Positions 11,933 to 24,061 of a DNA stretch of 64,000 nt are shown piece after piece. Position numbers and translations under genes: made by a program. The DNA comes from Phlebopus portentosus (Eukaryota; Basidiomycota; Agaricomycetes; Boletales; Boletinellaceae), in NCBI GenBank assembly GCA_037892935.1, contig JAYXKI010000022.1, forward strand, positions 59,846 to 123,845. The letters are read 5' to 3'. Position 1 is the first letter of the stretch, and each line of letters opens with the position of its first letter. A model generated the notes under the pieces. It was given only the letters and a program-made list of their open reading frames with translations, did no database searches and was not told the DNA's origin.

Positions 11933-14352
11933 TTAATCTTTGTCCCTGATAGAGTCAGACTGCACATCGTGGACTACTTCTGCCTCCAGCGCTGTTCAAG
12001 AATACATGAGTTACAGTGCGAAAAGGACAGGCAGGGCCGAACATACTTCGCTCAGTCTCCTTGATCTTGGCATTGCGTTCCTCTCTCGTCACAGAACCGA
12101 AAATTACATCCATTTCCTCAAGACTCCTTCCTTTAGTTTCGGGAACGGCGCTAATTGTTTCGGAGTTAGTGCCCAGCAGCTTTTTTAGAATAGCCTCAAC
12201 GCACAGTGAGAACGGAAACATAGCGCCAATGTTGATCGTTGCTATTTTTTAAGAACAACAAAAAACCGGTTGTCAATTTATTCTTACGTGGCAATGTATA
12301 GTTTTACTCACCAAACATGATGAAAATTTTCCATCCGAGTTCATCGATCATATTCGGTGTGATTCTTGAAACATCATCATAATCTGACTTCGAAGGTGCG
12401 AGACATCAGCCTACCGACTGACGACAAAGTTCCACAACCACTGACTCCCCGAAGCAACCGCGAGGCCGTAATGCCGTGTCCTCGTCGGGAAGATGTCGGA
12501 CGAATATACTTCAAGGCCGCGTGCATTCAGTAGGGAGAGCATTGAGTCCAAGTATCGGAAAGACACTTCCAAGATAGAAACGTACTCACCCCATGGAAGA
12601 GGACCCCACCCCATACTGTAGAAGCAGACATAAATATAAAGCATAGCCGCCATCGCCTTACTAGCCGCAGGTGGTGAAGCGCCCTCGGCAAGCTCCCCAG
12701 GTGGGTGCGTCTTGAGAATTGCTCCGATAATGTAGAAAAGTGTGCCCATGCCGAACGCAGAGATCGCAAGCGACAATTTTCTGCCGAGGGATTCCACCAT
12801 GAAGAAGACGAAGATAGCTGTGGCTACGACTTTGACAACACCGTAGATACCAGATGCGAGTAGCGAGTTCGTAGCGCCTTCGTAACCAATCTGCAGCGAG
12901 AAAGGGTATTAGTTTATTTTGCTATTGCTTAATTGTAGACATGACACGCACAGCCTCAAAGATTTGCGGCGCGTAGTAATTGACCTACGATATATGTACT
13001 TCGGTCAGATTTTTGTTGACTAGCCTCGCCTTATCTTTTCTGTTCTTACCGAGTTTTGTCCTGCCCATTGCTGGAGGAAGAAGATAAAGAAGGCAATGAC
13101 AAATCGAATGAAATTGCCCTTCCCGAAGAAAGCCTCCTTAAGGCCCAACCCCTTCCGAGCCTCACGTTCTTCCTCAATTGCAGCCTCGATCTCCGCCATT
13201 TCATGTCGCACATTCTCAGATTCCACGGGTTCTTTCCGTAGGTATGCGAGATTTCGGATAGCCTCGTGCATGCGACCACGGGAAGCCAACCATCTTGGTG
13301 ATTCCTTAGTAGTGAGCAGGCCGAGGACCTGGTGAATGAGCTCGATGTTGATGATTGTAACCGACAGGATTTGATTTTATATCTTACCATGATACCTCCG
13401 GGTACGAGCTGAACTCCGAATGGAATCTGCCAGACTTTTGATCCGACCGGGTTATGCTGGCTAATCCCGACTAGGGATATACATAGTAAACAGAATCGCT
13501 TTAATACAAGTGGTAATAATCTTACAGTTCACGAAGTAGCTGATCATTACACCGACAGCGACCATGATCTGAAATAAGCCAGTGATGCGTCCGCGGACAT
13601 CCTTGGGAGAGCACTCAGAGACGTAGGTAGGAGCTACGGCTGAGATGGCGCCGACTCCGATTCCCGCGATGACACGGCCCGCGTAAATGTACGCGAGACC
13701 TCTACCGTTGCCTGCAATTGTTTGAAGGACCTATTCTCAAGTAAAATCAACAACTTTAAAAATGATCAGGAAGGGCCGATTACCGCGCCAACAGCAAAAA
13801 TGATACAGAATGCAATTAGCGTAAGCTTCCTGCCGAATAGGGCTGCCTCAAAAGAAGATCATTGTGGTCAACGATTTGTTTCACATGCTTAGCAGATGCA
13901 TAAAAATTAAAAGAAGTCAGCGTAATGAACTCACAAGAAATCGGAGCGCTGCCCAAGGCACCGAAAAAGGCCCCAGCTTGAAGCACGCTCACGATGTTAC
14001 CAGAAGTATTGGTGATACGGCTATCGGATATGTTGCCATTCTCATCTGCGAGGAAGTGCTCTTGAAAGGCTTTAGCACTGACTACACCTCCCGCTACACC
14101 ACTTTATAATCGGTGATTGTCAGGGTAATGTATGCATGCAATTCGCGAAATACGCACGTATCGTAACCAAAGAGTACGATGCCCCCTGCAGCAGAATTTA
14201 TCAGAAGGTGACGACCGCCTGGACATCAAAGTACAAACAGTAAGCCACAAATGCAAGCCCTATAATGGTATCTGTGAGACGATGATCAGCAAAACGAGAC
14301 AAAAATACATGCAGTAGACACGGCTATTCTTAAAGATAGAAGCGTAGTCCAT
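11933..14352 (-). CDS. MFS sugar porter (hexose/quinate-type), minus-strand paralogue
   Basis: The spliced minus-strand product begins MDYASIFKNSRVY at 14352 and ends DVQSDSIRDKD at 11933. Family signatures appear in order: AYWGIVLFGYDTGVAGG; GRxIAG-type YAGRVIAGIGVGAISA; PTYVSECSPKDVRGR; KESPRWLASRGR; QQWAGQNS with VNYYAPQIFEA; ESLGRK; and the closing PETKGRSLEEMDVIFG. Twelve membrane segments are expected. It imports sugars or related polyols/quinate by proton symport at the plasma membrane. At least ten short introns are needed, and all splice in frame. The first donor appears to be GC rather than GT (14312 downward). A paralogue lies head-to-head at 16215-18357, so the pair shares the 1.9-kb upstream interval that now holds a MITE. 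Confidence 0.88.
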
Positions 14353-15150
14353 TGTCACCGTATGTCAAGGGTGCTGGGAGCGTTACGGTTCAAGGCAAGA
14401 ACACAGAAAGCTTCCCTGCGATAAAGCGTGTACTTTATAGCGGCAACTAGGGAAAAGCGGACCGCGATGGTCGCCTGACACGGGCTTGGCACCCTACTCG
14501 CCAAATAATCGACGGATGTTATTTTCAAATAACGAAGTCCGTCATTCGAAGCTGAATGAAGGTACCGCAGGTCACGCGAATGAATGTGAATGGTCTCCGT
14601 CTCATCCGATTACCTAAGCAATTATCGGTCTCTAAGAAATGACAATGACTGAGTATCAAATTTGCATAGTCAGAATTCACTTCTGTGTGGGCGAATGATG
14701 GGGGAGACGAACATGATCTGTACTTATCCTCATGCTCAGCAATATTCCTGATAATTCGGACCGCGTCCACTGCTTCTCTTCCATTCAATTATGACCGGCC
14801 GGGCCCAAACAAGCAGTTCATGGAAATGGTTAGCGTCGTTTATGTAAATGTATGGCATGGGCTTTGCTTTGCTGAAAGTTCTGGCTGTCGAGTCTAATTC
14901 AGATTCATCGCCGAGATGCTAAGTTGTGGTCAGCAGGCAATCATCAAGTTCAGGAGAGAATCTTGATTTGCAACTACAGGGATCACGCGGATTTCAAAAC
15001 CTCTTTGAGGCGCTGGTCCTGTTTGCTTTCGTGTGCCTGAATTATGACTACCATGTCCCACCCCGCATCGGCATAGTCAACCGAAAAGACATGGCCATTG
15101 ACTAGTAATGATGGTCAAGTTCAGCCCTTATCAAAACAGATGCCTGGAAT
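14353..15150. other. Shared upstream region of the divergent sugar porters, left part
   Basis: No gene is evident in this stretch. It and 15680-16214 presumably carry the promoters of both transporters, with a MITE inserted between them. Confidence 0.5.
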
Positions 15151-15679
15151 TAGGGCTCCGACCATGTCCGTATACGGGTACGGCCATATAACAAAGGTTT
15201 CATACGGATACGGGCGTTATATACGCAGAAACTGTGGAATAGAAATAAAATGAGCTAAACATGCTCATTTGTAGTTACCTAGAACTTACATATCGCAAAT
15301 ACCACACCTTCAAATTGTTCGCCTCTGCCAGGAAGGGCGCACAGACAAACTCGGTGGGCCGTATAGAAAGGAGATGCGTGGGAACAGTGTTGTATTGATT
15401 CATTTTGGTAACCCAGGAATATAGTTTTCAAGTAAGTAATCTATCTAAATGACCAGAACTGATATGAACATACTTAATTCTGTGCTACTGGGAGGCTCGA
15501 GACCCTGGTCCCCGTATATGGCGTATAAGCCGTAAACGTCAAAATTTCAGCCTCTTGTATATGGGTACGGCCGTATTTATACGGCCCATATATTTTGTTC
15601 TTATTGGGTCATACGGATACGGCCGTATCCGTATACGGACAGCCCGTATACGGGTTATACGCATACGGTCGGAGCCCTA
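15151..15679. mobile_element. hAT-type MITE, copy 1 (529 bp) with 8-bp TSD
   Basis: The element starts TAGGGCTCCGACC and ends GGTCGGAGCCCTA, giving terminal inverted repeats. CCTGGAAT sits directly on both sides (15143-15150 and 15680-15687), a perfect 8-bp target duplication as made by hAT transposases. Both subterminal regions are packed with forms of the palindrome CCGTATACGG. There is no transposase ORF, so it is non-autonomous. A longer copy of the same family is at 56022-56655. The insertion lies between two divergent transporter genes, where it could alter promoters. Confidence 0.92.
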
Positions 15680-16214
15680 CCTGGAATGTGCTCTGGTACG
15701 GCCAAGTTAGGACAACACGAGATGCAGTTGGTGGCGGATCAGTCAGAGCACGGAGCAGAGCAGGACGTAGAGTCGTAGACCGAGACGAGAGAACCAGATA
15801 CCGGAAGCTAATCCTCAATCACGTGAGGAAGTGATTCCGCGTTTTGTTTTGAACGCTCACTTCCTCTAGATCTACTCTGCTCGCTTGTCTCGAATTCATT
15901 GGAAATATGTTCATATAGGATGCATGAGCGGATTCAATTGGTGGTATGGTCCGGCGGTCCGCTCGGTCCGTTGGCGCAGAATTCGTCCAGAACAGTTATT
16001 TTTGGGTTTTATGCTGAGGACAGCGTGTTACAGCATCATCATCACTGTCCCGGGCGCAGTATGTGAAACCGAAGTGCTAGCGGCATCCGTTACATGGCAC
16101 TCAGAATAGAAGCCATGGAGCAGAAGACTATAAGTATTAATAAAGCACAGTCCTTCTTCATCTCCCACCTCTGTCGTGCCATCATCCAGGCAGTTCAGGA
16201 CTGCCCGATTCGTC

Positions 16215-18357
16215 ATGGGAATCGACGGTCTTTTTCAGAACAGTCGGGTATATTGTGCGTCGCTTTCTTTCTTATTTCAGTCAAGTCCTGACCTTTGTTC
16301 AGTTCTCGCGTTCGTTGCTGTATGTTTCCGTCTTTATCAGCCTCGTCCGCTCCTAAACGTTTGAAATTAGTATTGGGGTATCGTCCTTTTTGGTTATGAC
16401 ACGTGCGTCTCCTCTTCTTCCACTTATCTTAGTGTCTTGACTCCATTATTTCAGCGGGGTCGCGGGAAGTGTAATTGCTCAAGATTATTTCAAGCAGCAC
16501 TTTTTAGCCAACCCCGACGGGACAGTTGATTCTCATAAAGCAACTTCTTTGTCCGCCAATGTTGTCTCTGTTCTTCAGGCAGGTTTCTATTAAGTCACAT
16601 GGTAGATGATACAGACTTTTTCTTTGTTCTTCAGGCCGGCGCATTCTTTGGTGCCTTAGGCAGTGCCCCTATCTCAGGTCTGTCCTTGCGTGTGTCCGCA
16701 GAGAAACTACCGACGTGATCACTAATCGTCCTGCCTAGCTGGTATCGGTCGCAAGTACACGTTGTTCGGTTTCTCGGTCATCTTTATCATCGGGGCGATC
16801 TTGCAAGTCATCTCTGGTGTAGGTGGCCGTGGCATTTCGTATATTTATGCTGGGCGTGCGATTGCTGGTGTGGGAGTCGGCGCCATCTCAGCCGTAGCTC
16901 CTACCTACGTCTCTGAGTGCTCTCCCAAGGATGTCCGCGGACGCGTCACTGGCTTATTTCAGATCATGGTCGCGGTAGGAGTCATGCTGAGGTCTGTGAC
17001 TATTCTTTATAACGTTGTGCAAGAGATGATCAACAACTTGTTTGCGGCATCCCAAGCTACTTCATCAACTGTACGTACTGCTCGTCGTTCTGGCATTTCA
17101 CCTTTTCCTCATGTGTTTCTTTATCTAGTCGGGATTAGTCAACACAACCCCGTCGGTCCGAAAGTGTGGCAAATTCCCTTCGGTTTCCAAATTGTACCAG
17201 GTCTTGTATAATTTTCCCGTTGATGTTACCCTTATAGTTCAATACAATTCCTTAACAGGAGGGATCATGTGTATTGGGCTTCTCTTCGTAAGGGAGTCAC
17301 CGCGGTGGCTAGCCTCTTGTGGACGTAAAAGCGAAGCGATGGAAAATCTGTCCTATATACGGAAGCTACCTATAGAGAATCACAGTGTCCTATCCGAGAT
17401 GGCAGAAATTGAAGCCGCTGTCCAGGAGGAGCGCGAAGCTCGCAAAGAGCTTGGTATGAAGGAAGCATTCTTGGGAAAAGGAAACTTCATTCGCTTCGTG
17501 ATTGCGTTCGTTATCTTCCTGCTACAACAATGGGCCGGGCAGAACTCCGTAGGATACTACGCACCACAAATCTTCCAAGCGGTGCGCTAATCTTTGACTT
17601 TCCGCCGAGTGAGAGCTCATAATAGCTTGGAATATAGATTGGATACGAAGGAGCCTCAAACTCTCTTCTTGCCTCTGGGATCTATGGTATCGTCAAAGTC
17701 ATAGCTACAACTCTTTTCGTCTTCTTCCTCGTAGAATCTCTCGGACGAAAGCTCTCTCTTGCTATCTCGGCCTTTGGAATGGGTACGCTTTTCTTCATCA
17801 TCGGCGCAATTTTGAAGACGCATCCGCCCGGCGATCTTCCTGACGGCGCTACTGCCCCACCCGCTTCTAAGGCCATGGCTGCTATGTTGTACATCTACGT
17901 TGCGTTTTATAGCATGGGCTGGGGGCCACTCCCTTGGGGTGAGTTTATCTGCATCCTGGCTATCTTACGTCTAGCATTGCTCATGTCACTCGTAGTTTAT
18001 GTTTCCGATATATTTCCTACCAGAACACGTCATTATGGTCTTTCAGTCGCATCTGCGAGCCAATGGTTATGGAACTTCGTGGTTTCGTATACGACCCCTC
18101 GCATCATCGCGAGCTTGGGCTACAAAATCTTCCTCATGTTCGCCGCCGTCAATATCGGTGCCATGTTTACCTTCTCCTTGTTCATCCCTGAAACGAAGGG
18201 ACGTAGTCTAGAGGAGATGGACGTCATATTTGGAGCGATCGGCGCAGAGGAGCATGCTGCGCGGATCAGAGACCAGGAGAAGGCGATTGAGCATGATTTG
18301 CATGATGTGCATAGTTCGTCCGGCGATGAGCATAACGGGAAGGGTTCGGATATTTAG
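16215..18357 (+). CDS. MFS sugar porter (hexose/quinate-type), plus-strand paralogue
   Basis: Begins MGIDGLFQNSRVY (exon 1 is 16215-16254, the same 40-nt size and phase as in the paralogue) and ends EHNGKGSDI. Signatures in order: FVAYWGIVLFGYDTGVAG; LQAGAFFGALGSAPIS; GIGRKYTLFG; YAGRAIAGVGVG; PTYVSECSPKDVRGR; RESPRWLASCGR; QQWAGQNSVGYYAPQ; VESLGRK; PETKGRSLEEMD. All introns splice in frame. The product should be a twelve-segment proton-coupled plasma-membrane sugar importer. It is highly similar to the minus-strand gene at 11933-14352. Alternative in-frame starts upstream were not preferred because the chosen start reproduces the paralogue's first exon. Confidence 0.9.
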
Positions 18358-19780
18358 TTGTCGTCTTCGATGATCATTTCACACTATCGCCGCTCAGGAT
18401 TTTCATTGTTACATGCTCGCTATCGCATTGCTACACGCATTTGTACCGTTGCCAATAGACTAAGATGTAGAGTTTATCCGATGTGCAAGTGCCTGATGGA
18501 CTTTGCCAGCCATATGATCATCATTCCTTCGGTGTTCGTTACGGCACCGCAAAGCTCCTTTTGCTTTCTGATGTGTGGAGAACAAAACCCGACATAGCTA
18601 CCGAGTCAGTCAATCTTCAAGAATTATGATACGACAAGGATTCGCGTGTGTTGAATAATGGTAGCTTGGAGATCGGCGTAGCATTAATCTCAGTTGCGGA
18701 CACAACCATCTTTTGCCTGAAGTTTGAGCTGCAGAAGAAGCTCATCATCCCATGCCGTAGATGAGGTCTTGGCTCTGAAGCAATAAAGCTTCTCGGCTCA
18801 TCTAGAGCGTCTATATCTCCCTTCATCTGTTACACTTTCTTTGCGCCGATAAGAGCTTGAAGTACACTTTGACCAAGCGGGTCCTTCTCCTTTAACAATC
18901 ATATTGCTTCTTGCTCGATTTTATTTCTGTCTAAGAGATGCTCCTCACCATCCGTTCCGATATCCTGCCTATAGATCCTAGCCTAACAAGTGATTGGGTC
19001 TCGATCAACACAAATAAACAGTATTTCCAATGCGCCGTCGTAACTCTACTGGCGTATGATATTGGTGACCATCGGAATAATAATGATCATCATTCTGTAC
19101 TTGTATATTGACATTTCTCGGTTTAAGTCATAACAGTGGGTAGGGGGGTAACGACACGTCTCATATGATCTGCTTCGCTTCCATGGCTCACGCGAACCAG
19201 GTGAAATACTTTTGGGTATGGACTATCAGGATGCTTGAATGTTCCTCATGCGAGTGAAGCTAATCTCCTGGACGTGTAAGGGAACCGCATTTTCCAATGT
19301 CAAATTCATCTATTATATGGTTTGTGACGCTCATTTCGCATCTGCGCATCACGAGCTCATCTCGTAATCATAGAATCGATATATTGGTGTCATAGGCGCT
19401 TCAGCATACTTATTTTGTACGCCTTTTATGTCCTTTGATATAGGAAATATTTGACTCTTGACTTCCTAGTACAGCTAATTCATTTGGAGTAAATCTTGCG
19501 GAGTAAGCCAGTGATTCTTCACTCCTGCATTGTATTACTGTAAACTGATCTTCCGAGACAGATGTGAGTTTTGAAGCATCTGTTCATTAGGTGCACCCTA
19601 AGCGTCGTGCAGGTGATTTCTCTGCATGGATGCAGGATGTCGCTAGTGAGTTTCTAATCCGTATCAGAGCCAGTCAGTTTCTGACAGAAAAGATAAGATT
19701 GGTTAACAATCGTACTTATTGATTGTAAGTATTTCACTGAATCAGAGCCCTTGTCACTCGTCAACTTTCGTTTCACAGAT
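18358..19780. other. No confident gene
   Basis: About 1.4 kb without a supportable coding region. A possible upstream exon of the following membrane protein gene (FSAWMQD at about 19618) is too short to call. Confidence 0.5.
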
Positions 19781-20575
19781 ATCTTGATGATCAGGGTTCT
19801 CGCACTATATGAACGAGGCACGTACGATACAACAGTGATGATAGAAACGAGAGCTTACACATCAGCTTCTAGACCGGAGGCTTTCTATTATCTTGAAGGT
19901 CCTCCTAGCGACTGAGGCCTGCTTGAAGCTGGGACTCAACATATTCTTTGATGTGACGGCAGGATGTAAGTAAAACGAGACCGGAATAGACATCCATCTG
20001 AGACTGCGACAGATGTTATCGGACAGCTTGTGACGGGTCCTACAGTTTGCGGACAGGCAAACTACTCATCAGTAACATTGGGACTTATTGATTGGTACGT
20101 ACGTACGTCGATTACTCATACTTAAAATTTGCTGTCTTTTCCTAATTACTGAATAGGATTATACCAATGGTATATAATCTTGTCCTGATGATACTAGCAG
20201 TTTACAAAGCCGGAGAATACTGGAGAATGTCCGCTGGTCTCAAAGGGTTTCAACTCGTTAAGGTTGTGATCAAAGATCAAATCATTTACTTCATTCTGTA
20301 CGTGTCGTCTTGTTGGACCTTTCCTTGTGTCACGGCTGAAATCGGTTCAAACTAGTATCGTGGCATGCTGCATAGTCGATATATTGCAGTTCAAGATCCA
20401 GGTAGCCAGTCTATTTTGGACTGGCGTTCTCGGATCTCTAGGCAACCCATCGTTTCTGTGCATCTTGGGCACCCGTATGCTCTTCAACCTGAAGGAGGCC
20501 GGTGAACTAGGAGTCAACGAGGGGACAAGTTCCAGGGTGCCATCTGGTACTATCAGCGAGATGGACTTTTCCTAA
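19781..20575 (+). CDS. DUF6533-type multi-pass membrane protein, N-terminus not found
   Basis: Reading across short introns gives a stretch like ILMIRVLALYERG, then LKVLLATEACLKLGLNIFFD, then GLIDW joined to IIPMVYNLVLMILAVYK, AGLKGFQLVKVVIKDQ, and a last hydrophobic exon ending in a polar tail (SGTISEMDFS). This order (RxxALYxR, several helices, LAVYKAxEYWR, LVKVxIxDQxIYF) is typical of the large basidiomycete family annotated as DUF6533 domain proteins, whose function is unknown. The domain proper (N-terminal LLVWDxLLTF-type segment) was not found upstream. The gene is therefore either truncated or has diverged 5' exons. Coordinates of the first exon are approximate. Confidence 0.5.
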
Positions 20576-21032
20576 TGCCTGACGATCGTCCTCCCGTTAC
20601 TATCGGGTATGAGCCAGCGCGTATCCGACTTTGCCATACGACAAGTTTCATCATCGCTACTGGTAGTGAATTATTGGTTGTAGCCTTTGATGTGTAGAAC
20701 CACCGATGCATCTGGATAAACCATATCTCGAAGGGCTAGCGTTGAGTAACGGCTACATACGCGCGCGGTATAAGAGTTAAGAGCGCCTCGATAAATGGCT
20801 CAGTTAAATTAAAAGGTATACTTTTACATTCCGTGACGGATCATCGAGACAGAAGGAAGGGAACTGAACGGCATCGTCTTCCCGTCTGAGCTACTCCGTT
20901 TCTTCAGATCCTAGTTTGCGAACGCGTCAATGCGATAATTTTTTCCGTTCCACCCGTTCTCACAGCGATATTTTCGAGCAGAGAATACGACAGAAGATTG
21001 AGAACGTCACCAAGAGTCAAGATGCTCGGATA
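20576..21032. other. Intergenic
   Basis: Convergent gap between the membrane protein gene and SPC1. No gene seen. Confidence 0.5.
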
Positions 21033-21380
21033 TCATTCTGATTTAGTAGGCTTCTTCACGGGCAGCCATTTTACGGGGTGCTTCCTGTACATAGGCCAGG
21101 GAGGTACAACAGCCTACATTTACTTCAATCAAAGGTGATAATTATTCGTTCAGAACGATTGATTACTCACAACAATAAGGAGAACCGTGCCCAATGCTAA
21201 TGTCCCGAATGTCACGCGCAGCGAGTGAAAGGCGAACCCAAGGATGAATGATAAGGTCTACGCGCGACGATGTCGAAATTAGCAAGCACACATAGGAGAC
21301 GCAAGACGACGTACCGTGGTGGCAATAAGGGCATTTCGAACGAGCCAGTCGGCGTGCCTTTGGCCCTCGAAGTCCTGCAT
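21033..21380 (-). CDS. SPC1: Signal peptidase complex subunit 1 (SPC12 family)
   Basis: Three exons on the minus strand (21380-21315, 21257-21171, 21113-21033) give a 77-residue protein. It starts MQDFEGQRHADWLVR. Two hydrophobic segments follow (ALIATTTLSFILGFAF and FGTLALGTVLLIVAV). It ends in the family's hallmark, PPWPMYRKHPVKWLP, with a basic C-terminal tail (VKKPTKSE). Length, two-TM layout and the W-P...Y-R-x-H-P-x-K-W-L block match SPCS1/Spc1, a small non-catalytic subunit of the ER signal peptidase that helps exclude transmembrane segments from cleavage. Introns are GTACGT and GTGAGT types. It looks intact. Confidence 0.9.
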
Positions 21381-22352
21381 TTTCGAGAGTTGACGCATAA
21401 TGCAGGGTCAAGAATAGATATTCACGCACTATTTTTCCCTCAAGGGCATCTTGCAGAATGCTGGCCATCGTATAGTCGTGGTAATGGTAATGGTACGACG
21501 CCTCTCGACGTGCTGGCGGTGAAATGCGCATGTACGTAACCACCACGTGTTAGCCGGCCCTCAACTACTACTAAGGACTCACTCGGACTCGAGTTTGATT
21601 TGCGCCCCTTTCACATTTCCAGGGCGTCATCTTTCATCTTCTCAAGACGAACCTTGAAAGTTTCCGACTTGTTATCGATGCTCGATTTTGAGTTGTAAAT
21701 CCACGTCGCATACTTTGTTCAGGAAGCTTCCACACGGAGGAACCCTGAGCGCATAATCGCATGCGTTTTCTGTTGAAAGAGCCACTTCAACCGAGCCACT
21801 CGCGCCTGGGCGTGTACTCAGGTTTCTCCGCTTTCGGGCTCTAGCACTTACCTCGGTATAACATGCGTTCGTGTGACTATCAATGAGGTACTGACTGCTT
21901 TGTCCAATTGTACGTTGAGCGAATGTCATATCAGCAGACTTCTACTATATTCTCCTTATCTATTGCTTCTCTTCTTTTCCTCCGCGAAGCTCAGGCAATG
22001 CATCCGTTTTAATACCAGGTCTGTGGAATTTTCACATCGCGCCACGGAATCGAGAAAATGGCAAGCTCTGGTTGCTTGAATGCATTTACCGGCGTTTTCT
22101 CATCCTCACAGGACTGTCTGTTCGTCTGAGTCGAAAGACGCCATATATTGCGTTTTACATCTCAGAACTCCTATTTCAAGTATGAGTATGGACTCCATGC
22201 TCCCGACGTAAGTGCGCGATTCGTCGGTTGTTCTAGACGTATTCTCACATCCATCTTCTCGTGGCTTTCTATGCATCAAATGGAACTCTAGTTCCTCATA
22301 TTTAAGTAAACCGACAAGAGGACAGAGAGGCAGAGCTGTTGTATCATCCGTA
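21381..22352. other. Intergenic, divergent promoters
   Basis: Lies between SPC1 (minus) and the aspartic protease (plus). A TATA-like ATATTTAAG at about 22298 precedes the protease start by about 55 bases. Short minus-strand ORFs near 21700-21930 have no recognisable features. Confidence 0.5.
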
Positions 22353-24061
22353 ATGCTCGTCTACGCCTCTTTGCTCCTCTCAGCGGCGCTTATCGCGGCG
22401 GTGCCGTCTCCTCCAGTCGTGCAAGTGCGCGAGCCGAAGGTGACACTACCGTTTGTTGGCAGACTCAATGTGACCGGACGAACAGTAGCTGAGATCGACC
22501 GTGCTCGTGCAGCTAGCCACCTTGCTAGGGCAAGTGCACAACCCAATCAGTCCGGAAAGCGTCAGTCGCTTGATGCTACAAATCAAGCTGTTGACTATAT
22601 TGCAGAAGGTGAATCTCTCCCTTGCCGTTGTCTTGCGAAGCTGATGCCTGTTCCTACTAGTCGGTGTCGGCAGTCCTCCGACAACGTACTCTCTGCTTAT
22701 CGATACTGGAAGCTCAAATACCTGGTTAGTCGACCTTCTTCCCAGTATTATACTAAATGATATTTATTCGTTCTAGGGTCGGAGGTTCGTAAAGTTAATC
22801 AACTGTTAACGCATACTAAGCTCTGCGCAGCGGGAAGGGCGTACGTGCGAACAAGTACCAGCCAGGCCACAGGCGATGTAAGACATGTCCCCTTTCACCA
22901 AGAAAGTCAGGCTGACGAAGGTCGAAGCTGACAGAGGTTACCTACGGGTCTGGCTTCTTCATCGGAACGGAATGTGTGTTCCCCTGTGACTTATCTATCC
23001 CAGGCTATTTCTAAATTTGCTATCTGTTCTCAGTCTTTGATACTGTAACGCTCGCGGAAGACCTTGTTATCACTAATCAGGGAATTGGCGCTGCGGCCAT
23101 CTCCCAGTACGAATTCCCTGATGTCCCCTGTTTTTCATGCTAACCATGGGAAACTTAACAGAGGCTTTGATGGTGTAGACGGTATTCTCGGAATTGGGCC
23201 TACAGATCTTACCGAGGGAACAGTCGATGGCATCTCATGTGAATGAAATTTAGGGATACAATTCTGTATGAAGTAACTCACCTTTATAATCTTGCAGTGA
23301 TACCGACAGTTACAGACAGTTTATTTTCTCAAGGAACGATACCAGAGAAAGTGGTCGGAGTGTTCTTTGCTCCAACCACGGAACTGTCTATTACCAATGG
23401 CGAACTCTCTTTCGGGACTATTGATGACACGAAGGCGACAAGCGACGTTGTCTTCACTCCCATCACATCTACTTCGCCCGCATCGGAGTTTTTCGGAATT
23501 GATCAAAGCATCACCTATGGAGCCGCTGGCGAGAACGTGCTGTCTACAACAGCTGGCATTGTCGATACAGGTACCTTTCATCATCTCTCCCTTCTCTTAA
23601 CTGGCTCATATCAATACTTTTAAGGAACAACGCTTCTATTGATAGCGACTGATGCGTTCAATACGTATACGTCTCTAACCGGAGCAACAATAGACAACAA
23701 TATCGGTCTACTCAGCATCTCTAGCGAAGGCTTCTCGAACCTCCAGAGTCTCTTCTTCAATATCGGCGGAACATCGTTTGAGTTCACTCCAAATGCTCAG
23801 CTTTGGCCGAGGGCTTTGAATACAGCCATCGGTGGTTCCGCGAATGACATTTTCTTGATTGTCGCTGATGTAAGAATCGATCCCTTATTCTCCGACTGCC
23901 CAGAAGCTGAGTATTTGAAATAGTTGGGCTCTAATAGCGGCGAAGGCTTCGACTTTGTCAATGGCATGGTGTTTCTTGAGCGGTTCTACTCCGTCTTCGA
24001 CAGCGCGAATAATCAAGTCGGGTTCGCCACCACCGCTCACACCACAGACGAGACGAACTGA
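22353..24061 (+). CDS. Secreted pepsin-like aspartic protease (family A1), plus-strand paralogue
   Basis: A signal peptide (MLVYASLLLSAALIAAVPS) is followed by a propeptide with QVREPKVTLPF and RARAASHLA, and a KRQS processing-like site. The catalytic module has the first active-site motif LLIDTGSSNTWVG, the flap VTYGSGFF, GFDGVDGILGIGPTDL, and the second active-site motif GIVDTGTTLLLIATDAF split by an intron at about 23570. It ends QVGFATTAHTTDETN. About nine short introns splice in frame. Both catalytic aspartates are present, so it should be active as a secreted acid protease of the polyporopepsin type. A close paralogue is on the opposite strand at 27009-28496. Confidence 0.9.
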
